Shown here piece after piece: positions 58,146 through 64,000 of a DNA stretch of 64,000 nt (positions within the stretch are counted from its first letter, which is position 1; every line of letters starts with the position of its first letter). Both the position numbers and the translations under genes were made by a program. The notes below the pieces were generated by a model that had not been told where the DNA came from, did not search any database, and saw only the letters and a list, made by a program, of their open reading frames with translations. This stretch comes from Lathyrus oleraceus (Eukaryota > Streptophyta > Magnoliopsida > Fabales > Fabaceae): positions 364,043,877-364,107,876 of the forward strand of contig NC_066583.1 of NCBI RefSeq assembly GCF_024323335.1. The letters are read 5' to 3'.

Positions 58146-59292
58146 ATTGGATGTTGAGAAGTTATTGGATACATTTTTTATGTAAAACAAACATCAATTT
58201 GCATTTGACCCTTTTTATTCAAAGAGGTTCAAGAATACTTTAAACTCTTGATTTTGATAACAATTGAGTTTCGATACAAAATCGTGATTATTAAGATACT
58301 AAATAAATAAAGGAAAATTAAAAATACAATAGAATTAAATAAAGAACAAGCATAAAATCTATTTAAATGACAACGAACCACTTTTTCTTATGGAGGTTTA
58401 AGAACACTTTTCAACTATTAATTTTGAAATCAATTGAGTTTCCATATAAAATGGTGATGGATAAGGTACTAAATAAATAAATCAAGAGTAAAAATTTAAT
58501 ATAATTAAATAAAGAACAAACATATGATTCATTTTGTATGGAAACTTTTGTTTGTGGAGGTTAAGAACACTTTTCAACTCTTAATTTAAAATCACTTGAA
58601 TTTCAATGCAAAATGGTGATAATTAAGGTACTAAATAAATAAAACAAGAGTAAAAATACAATATAATTAAATAAAGAACAAACATAAGAGCCTACCTATT
58701 CAATAAGAAGAAAGAAATAACTTGAAAGAAAATGAAGAGAAAAATGAGGAGAGTTTTGGCTTAATTTTTCTCAATGATCGGTGGTTAGATTTGTGAATGA
58801 GAATGAATTTATTTATTGGCTCTAAATAGGATACTTTATAAATTATGCAAATAGTCTGAGTGCCTTCTAGAAACTTATTTAATTAAATAGTGAATAATGA
58901 TGTAATATATGCATTGAATAATGATGTAACATATGCATGGAATAATGATGTAATTAATGAGAGATATTTTAGATTTTCTAGAAACATTGATTTTTTTTTA
59001 TGATGTATGAAAATGATTAATAAAATTCAGATGAATATTTTAATGATAAATGAAATGATCATGGAATTATTTTGCAAAATGCATAATGAAAAAAAAAATG
59101 CAATTTTAGTCAATTTCTTCAACATGTAAAATATTGACTTTATGTTGTCTTTTTTACTATATATATGCATATATGAATAATTTTTGTGACTTTAGTTGAT
59201 GATAAAAATGCATATAGCTAAAAATGCAAAATTGGACAAATGGACTTCTATCAGATGAACTTAAAATTCCCAGACAAAATTGGGGTATGACA
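58146..59292 (-). mobile_element. LTR fragment, TGTCATACCCC family, minus strand
   Basis: On the minus strand it begins TGTCATACCCCAATTTTGTC at 59292, inside a copia gene, and runs down to about 58146. TATA-like TTTATAAAG at about 58830. The downstream transcribed part contains three ~165-bp tandem units. The sequence after the first ten bases does not match the 26105-30326 LTR, so it is a different family. The lower boundary is inferred from where Ogre intron sequence begins; no PBS is seen, so the LTR end is probably deleted. Confidence 0.55.
58222..58690 (-). repeat. Three-copy ~165-bp tandem repeat in LTR fragment
   Basis: Unit landmarks 'gaggttcaagaatac' at 58224, 'gaggtttaagaacac' at 58393 and 'gaggttaagaacac' at 58557 (spacing 169 and 164). 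Each unit also contains 'actaaataaataaa' and 'taattaaataaagaaca'. Confidence 0.92.
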
Positions 59293-61384
59293 CCCTTAAA
59301 CACATAATCCTTCTTCTCGTTATGCTCAAATAAACAACAAGTATTAGTGAAAGTGACTTTAAAACCCTTGTCAAAAAGTTGACTAATTCTAAGAAGGTTG
59401 TCTTTAAGACCATCAACAAGCATTACATCGGAGATAGTAGTAGATGAGGAATTACCTACACTACCTTTTCCGTGAATAGCTCATTTGTTGTTATCTCCAT
59501 AAGTGTTGCATCCCCTTTTCTTTGGCTTCAAATCAATGAAAAGCGATATGTCACCCGTCATATACCTTGAACATCCACTATCAATATACCTCATCTTTTC
59601 GGTAGATTTCAGACATTCAACTTGTAGAATTAAACAAAGGAAATACGTACCCAATTTTCATTGGGTCCTTGGAAGTGAGTGAAATCAAGGTTGAATTTAG
59701 GCAACCATTGAGAGACTCCTTTAGGAACTAACATCTTCCTAAATTTTCACTTTTCAATCGTATGACCCTTTTTGCAACAATAATGACAAGATATATTATG
59801 ATGGAATATGTGTTTAACATTCAAATACTTTTTTAAATTTGTATGTTTTTTGTATGAATGATTTAAAGATCTTCCATACTTAGAAGGACCAATAGAAAAT
59901 TCACTTTTATGTTGTAAAGTTGTGTCTAATTTGACTTGAATAGCAATTATCTCTTTTTCCCAATTATGACAAAATTCACAACCAAACCTAGAAGGTTCTT
60001 CACACATATTCTTGTCACTTTGAATATCTATCATAGATGTCTTAATAGCTTCCAACTTCCTTTCTTAATCTAATACTTTAGCTTCTAATTGAAAAAATAT
60101 TTTTTCATGTGAATCTAATTTCTTAAAAGCATTTAATGCTTCTCTATTAAGATTATCAAAAGCATATTCTAATTGAGAATCAGATAAATCACTAGTAAGC
60201 TCAAGTTTAGAAGTACTTACTTGTTTCTTCTTCCTTCCATTAGCCATAAGACAAATCTGGGTCGATTCTACACTTGAAGTGGAGCTTTCATTGTTTGAAG
60301 AATCACTTGCACTCTCACAAGCTACATAACCTCTTATAGATCTACTAGGCTTCTTGTGATGCCCTTTTTCTTTGTCTTTCTTAATCATGGGACAATCCAG
60401 TCAATAGTGACCAATTTCACCATAATTATAACAAGAGCTTATAAATTTATCTTTCCTATTCTCACCATCTTTTGAAGACTTGGACTCCCTTCTAAATTTT
60501 GCTAAGTTGCCTTCAGAATGCTTGACCTTTTTCTATTGAATATACCTTTGGTATCTATTGAAAAATATCCAAACATCATCATCATCGGAGATCTTGTCCT
60601 CCATTTCTTCATACTCACTAGGCTCATTCTTTTTGGACGTGAAACCAAAAGTCTTTAGAGCAATGTACTTCTTCTCTTCCACCTTGTCTTTACCTTACTC
60701 TTTCTTCATCATATTTTCATATTAATTTTCATGTTTTTCCAAGAAAGTGAGTTCTTGATCATGTTCTTCCAATTTACCAAACAAATTAGTAAGATCAGGT
60801 GCTTTAAGATCATTCACCTCTTTGATAGTGGTGACATTGGGTTGCCACTCCCTGTTAAGACATCTCAAAACCTTTTTATTAGCAATAGCATTAGAGATAG
60901 GATTACCTAGAGCATTCAATCTATTAATAAGATATGTGAATCTCTTTTGCATGTCGGTAATGGTTTCATCAAGCTTCATACGAAAGAGTTCAAACTCTTG
61001 GTTTAAAGTATTGATCCTAGCTTGTCTGACTTCATTGGTTCCTTCATCGGTAACTTCTAATGTGTCCCACGTAGCCTTGGCGGTTTCACAATGAGAGACA
61101 CGATAATACTCATCAACACCTAATGCGGATATGAGAATATTTTGTGCTTTCTAATCATGAGACCATAACTTCTTATCATTATCATTCCATTGATTTTTCA
61201 GTTTTTGTACGATGACTACTTAACCATTGGTCATTGTAATTTGATTAAGACCATTGGCAATGACGTCCCATACACCCTTATCAATATAGTTGATATGGAT
61301 ATGCATACAAGCTTTCCAATATCCATAATTTTTGTTGGTGAAAATAGGTGCTCTATTATACGCCCTTTTAGGTTCGGTAGACAT
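59293..61384 (-). pseudogene. Ty1/copia gag, protease and pre-integrase (decayed), minus strand
   Basis: ATG at 61384 (MSTEPKRAYNRAPIF). Gag capsid of UBN2 type around 60979-60722: KLDETITDMQKRFTYLINRL, KVLRCLNREWQPNVTTI, LFGKLEEHDQEL. A zinc knuckle at about 60405-60433 has Tyr for the second Cys (60422-60424) and a stop inside it. A second knuckle (CHYCCKKGHTIEK) at about 59785-59750 ends in TGA (59747-59749) where the last Cys belongs. The Ser/Asp-rich linker at 60388-60065 is typical of this gag. Protease DSGCSRYMTG near 59582-59553, then VDGLKDNLLRISQLFDKG (59420). Other stops at about 61230, 61150, 60720 and 60063. Truncated at 59292; no RT. Confidence 0.85.
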
Positions 61385-61422
61385 TATCTAATAAGCAATT
61401 CTTAAGGTCGGAAACAATCGGA

Positions 61423-61435
61423 GCTTATAATATCA
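61423..61435 (-). other. Primer-binding site of the minus-strand copia element (degenerate)
   Basis: Minus-strand TGATATTATAAGC sits two bases after the LTR end and resembles the initiator tRNA-Met site TGGTATCAGAGC with several changes or one insertion. Confidence 0.5.
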
Positions 61436-61926
61436 CTTGTTAGACGATTGGCTTAGATCTAGAGGGGGTGAATAGATCCCAAATTAAAATTTTATTCAAA
61501 ACTTGGACTTAGAAAAATTTATGGCGCGAAAGTAATTTTAAAATAGTTCTCGGATACAAAATCGTCTAACCGAACCTTCTATAGAAAAACTCGGATATGC
61601 GTATGAGTACCAATGGTATGATAATAATTCAAATGTTGATTTATCAATACTTCAATCCTTAAATTTGAATACTCTACTATAGCAACTATCTATCTCCAAT
61701 GTCAACAACATACTAAATATTAGTTGACACAATTTGTCAAACACTTTACGTGCAATCAACAAAGTTTTGATATTAGTATAATGTTTGTAGTTCTTAAAAA
61801 CACAATCACTACCAAATGGTATGTGATTACTACAACAACATAATTTAACAAAGAATTAAAAAATTATTATCCAAACAATGTTGATCAAGAAATCAAAGTA
61901 ATTAACAATTTATGAACCGAAAAATA

Positions 61927-61929
<3 letters not shown>

Positions 61930-61958
<29 letters not shown>
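61930..61958. repeat. (GA)14 microsatellite
   Basis: Perfect dinucleotide run of 29 bp within the LTR; likely polymorphic. Confidence 0.97.
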
Positions 61959-61961
<3 letters not shown>

Positions 61962-62617
61962 GCAAGGATTTGTTTAGGCAGTTCCCTAATCGACCTTGCT
62001 ATGGGTACGCCTGACCTCAATTAGAATTTGAATTTAGTTATTAACATAATAAATCTTACTTTGCAAAAGTATCAATACAATAGATGAGAAATCGAATCCT
62101 ACAAACCCTAGGTTTGTTCTTGAGTCTAGCACCTCCAAAAGTTTTGATCAAAGTTTGATAAAGTCATCAACAATGTCGCTTCAATTCATCTATTATTTCT
62201 ACTTCCTTACATGACCTCCTTGTCTCAAGGCTTTCACCCGACTGAATTAATCCCAAGCGTACACTTGTTGAACCCAAGAATTTTCAAGGCGATCCACCGT
62301 TTTACGCTATTCCCTTACTGACGCACCTAGTCTCAAAGCTTTCACTCGATCGTATCAGAATTAAACAATCTTGATAAAAACCTTTAAACCCTAAAGTTCT
62401 TGAAGGAAACCCCCAAACCGGTTTTCTTATTTGAATCCCTTAAAGATCGCAACCCAATATTCTTGGTACAACAAACCTAATTGGACGTTATCAATCCTAA
62501 TCTTGATTGTGTGTATGCATAGATTGAATTGAAGATTATGGGATTCTTTGAAATCCTAGATTCATGTAGGTTTTAATCACTCTATAAACCTTACTAGAGA
62601 CTGATTCATGTATGAAG

Positions 62618-62627
62618 TATTTATATG
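62618..62627 (-). promoter_or_regulatory. TATA box of the minus-strand copia LTR
   Basis: Minus-strand CATATAAATACTT, about 75 bp downstream (in transcription sense) of the last GTCGAC motif and about 510 bp into the LTR. Confidence 0.65.
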
Positions 62628-62700
62628 CTTGGGTGATTTAGGGAAAAATAAATGAAAAAGAGGATAAAAAATATGAATTTTAAAAAAAAATATCGGATAG

Positions 62701-62946
62701 GTCGACTTATACAAGTTATGTGTCGACCTGTTCGATGCATTGGTCGACCTGTCCAAGATCATGTGTCGACCTATGACAATTATGTGCTCCCTATGTGTCG
62801 ACTTATGAACTTGACACTTGAAACAGAAGCCACAATATTTAATACAACAACATATGTGTCGACCTATAGGCAAGAAATTTTTTTAATAGGTTGACCTGTA
62901 GTTCTATGTATCGACCTATAACCAGAAAAGTTTCCCATAAGTCGAC
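62701..62946 (-). repeat. Array of GTCGACCTRT-like motifs in LTR U3
   Basis: Seven exact GTCGAC palindromes at 62701, 62722, 62743, 62765, 62797, 62858 and 62941, plus TTGACC at 62891 and ATCGACC at 62910. The first four are spaced 21-22 bp apart, about two turns of the helix. Most are followed by 'ctgt' or 'ctat', in both cases on the plus strand. Confidence 0.93.
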
Positions 62947-63135
62947 CTGTACTGCTATTTTTCACACAAATTGATTTTTCATGCATGTTTGATGCATGAG
63001 ACCTTTCCCACATTATTTCCAAATAATTTTATGCTTCCTAATGCTAAGATGCACATAGAGATTCAGAGGATACCGTCCAATATACATTTACGCTAAAGTA
63101 TCATAGTTTTGACATAATATAAAACATATCTAACA

Positions 63136-64000
63136 GAAGTTGCACTCACACAGCTGCTCAAACATTAAATCCTGCTTTTCGCACCCATCGCCTGTTAAGA
63201 ATGTTGCTCATACTCCTCAAAGGGTTGCCACTTAAAGGGTCATCAAGTTCAATCAGCCTAAGCTTGTAGAGTATCAACTATTAGAGGAGAGGATATGTGA
63301 TATTCAAGGTTTGTCTGCTCATTGGTCGAATGCTAGAGAACTATGCTTAGTGCCAAAAGTTGTTCTCCCGTAGAAGTTCAAGGTACCTTACTTTCCCAAC
63401 TACAAAGGTTTGAGTTGTCCTTGAAGTCACATCACTATGTACTACAGGAAAATGGCTTCTTATATTGACAATGATGAGTTACTAATTCATTGCTTTCAAG
63501 ATAGCCTATCTAGGGCATCTTTGGACCGGTACATGAATTTGGAACCTGGGAAGATAAGGACATGGAAAGATATGTCTAAGGAATTCTTGAATCAGTACAA
63601 GTATAATCTATATATGTCTCCTACAAGATTGCAGTTACAGAATCAGTCACAAAGGTCTAATGAGACGTTCAAAGAGTGTGGGTAAAGGTGGCGTGAGATA
63701 GCTTCAAGAGTCAGGACTTCTCTGTCTGATACTAAGCTGGTGGATATATTTATGGGAACTCTCTAAGGTTTATACTATGAATATATGGTTGGTAGTTTGT
63801 ATTTGAACTTTGTTGATATAGTCGTGATTGGAGAAAGGATAGAAAGTGGTCTCAAGTAAGGGAATATTTCCAGTAGTAACAATAATTAACAATCTGCAGC
63901 CAGGAAACCTCTGAGTAGGTAAAGAAGAAGGAAGGATAAAAAAATATTATGATGTCAAGTTCTCCTCAATACCAAGCTCATATGGCCCCTGCATCGTACT
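63136..64000 (+). pseudogene. Ogre/Tat-like gag (decayed, runs off window)
   Basis: Plus-strand gag starting after the copia LTR. LLEERICDIQGLSAHW at about 63278 and LCLVPKVVLP lead to a stop at 63373. The capsid core follows, with YYRKMASYIDNDELLIHCFQ, FLNQYKYNLYMSP and, past a TAA at 63683, RWREIASRVRTS and VVIGERIESGLK. The arrangement matches the Ogre gag at 46541-47240 but the sequence is clearly diverged, so it is another Tat/Ogre family. Stops at 63373, 63422, 63683 and 63764 show it is dead. Confidence 0.8.

Larger units (their letters stand above)
61438..63135 (-). mobile_element. 5' LTR of the minus-strand copia element
   Basis: On the minus strand it starts TGTTAGATATG at 63135 and ends GTCTAACA at 61438; 1698 bp with good inverted ends TGTTAGA/TCTAACA. 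TATA box at 62618-62627; U3 carries an array of GTCGAC motifs; the transcribed part contains a (GA)n tract. It interrupts the plus-strand gag that resumes at 63136. Confidence 0.85.

Noticed and set aside
58146..59292. Idea that this LTR and 26105-30326 are the two LTRs of one element
   Set aside because: They share only TGTCATACCC and a few bases; the following sequence does not match.

Overview
The window is nuclear DNA from a legume, most likely tribe Fabeae (pea, vetch, lentil, faba bean). The evidence is the load of Ogre-type Ty3/gypsy retrotransposons: LTRs of about 4-5 kb beginning TGTAAGA, a TGGCGACTC primer-binding site, an extra ORF1 before gag, an intron inside the polyprotein, a second RNase H domain and a repeat-rich 3' UTR. 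There are no operons and I see no tRNA or rRNA genes. Nearly every long reading frame is a decayed transposon remnant. One ordinary host gene stands out, a divergent NF-YB (CCAAT-binding factor subunit B) on the minus strand at 19903-20947.

Layout. 1-3772: 3' end of an Athila-like element (+) with its 3' LTR, inserted into the gag of a second Athila-like element (-) whose PBS and 5' LTR run to 6605. 6606-19382: an Ogre LTR block. It has a 4.2 kb minus-strand LTR (6794-10995), a scrap of Ogre 3' UTR, a second minus-strand LTR (11425-17285) and an abutting plus-strand LTR fragment (17286-19382), so the last two form a large inverted repeat. A chromovirus-like solo LTR with a perfect 5-bp target duplication sits in one arm. 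19383-24200: AT-rich low-copy island with the NF-YB gene and two MITE-like elements. 24201-26104: decayed gypsy gag (+). 26105-32050: minus-strand Ogre-related 3' LTR (TGTCATACCC type) and its 3' UTR.

32051-56797: a nearly complete but dead plus-strand Ogre: 4885-bp 5' LTR, PBS, ORF1, gag, protease, intron, RT, RNase H, archaeal-type RNase H, integrase, a 2.9 kb 3' UTR with a ~103-bp tandem array, and the first 660 bp of the 3' LTR. Its ORF1 is split by a SIRE/Maximus-like Ty1/copia element (38292-45345) that carries an env-like ORF but has lost its 3' LTR. 56798-58145: inverted Ogre RT fragment with its own intron. 58146-59292: LTR fragment of another family. 59293-63135: minus-strand Ty1/copia gag-protease region plus its complete 5' LTR. 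63136-64000: start of a plus-strand Ogre/Tat-like gag that leaves the window.

Working together: the retroelement genes are all interrupted by stops, frameshifts or deletions, several at catalytic residues, so no autonomous element is expected here. The points most worth following are the LEC1-like residue in the NF-YB gene, the inverted Ogre LTR pair just downstream of that gene (a possible hairpin-RNA source), short palindromic motif arrays inside several unrelated LTRs, a duplicated core promoter in the Ogre LTR, and the tandem array in the Ogre 3' UTR.
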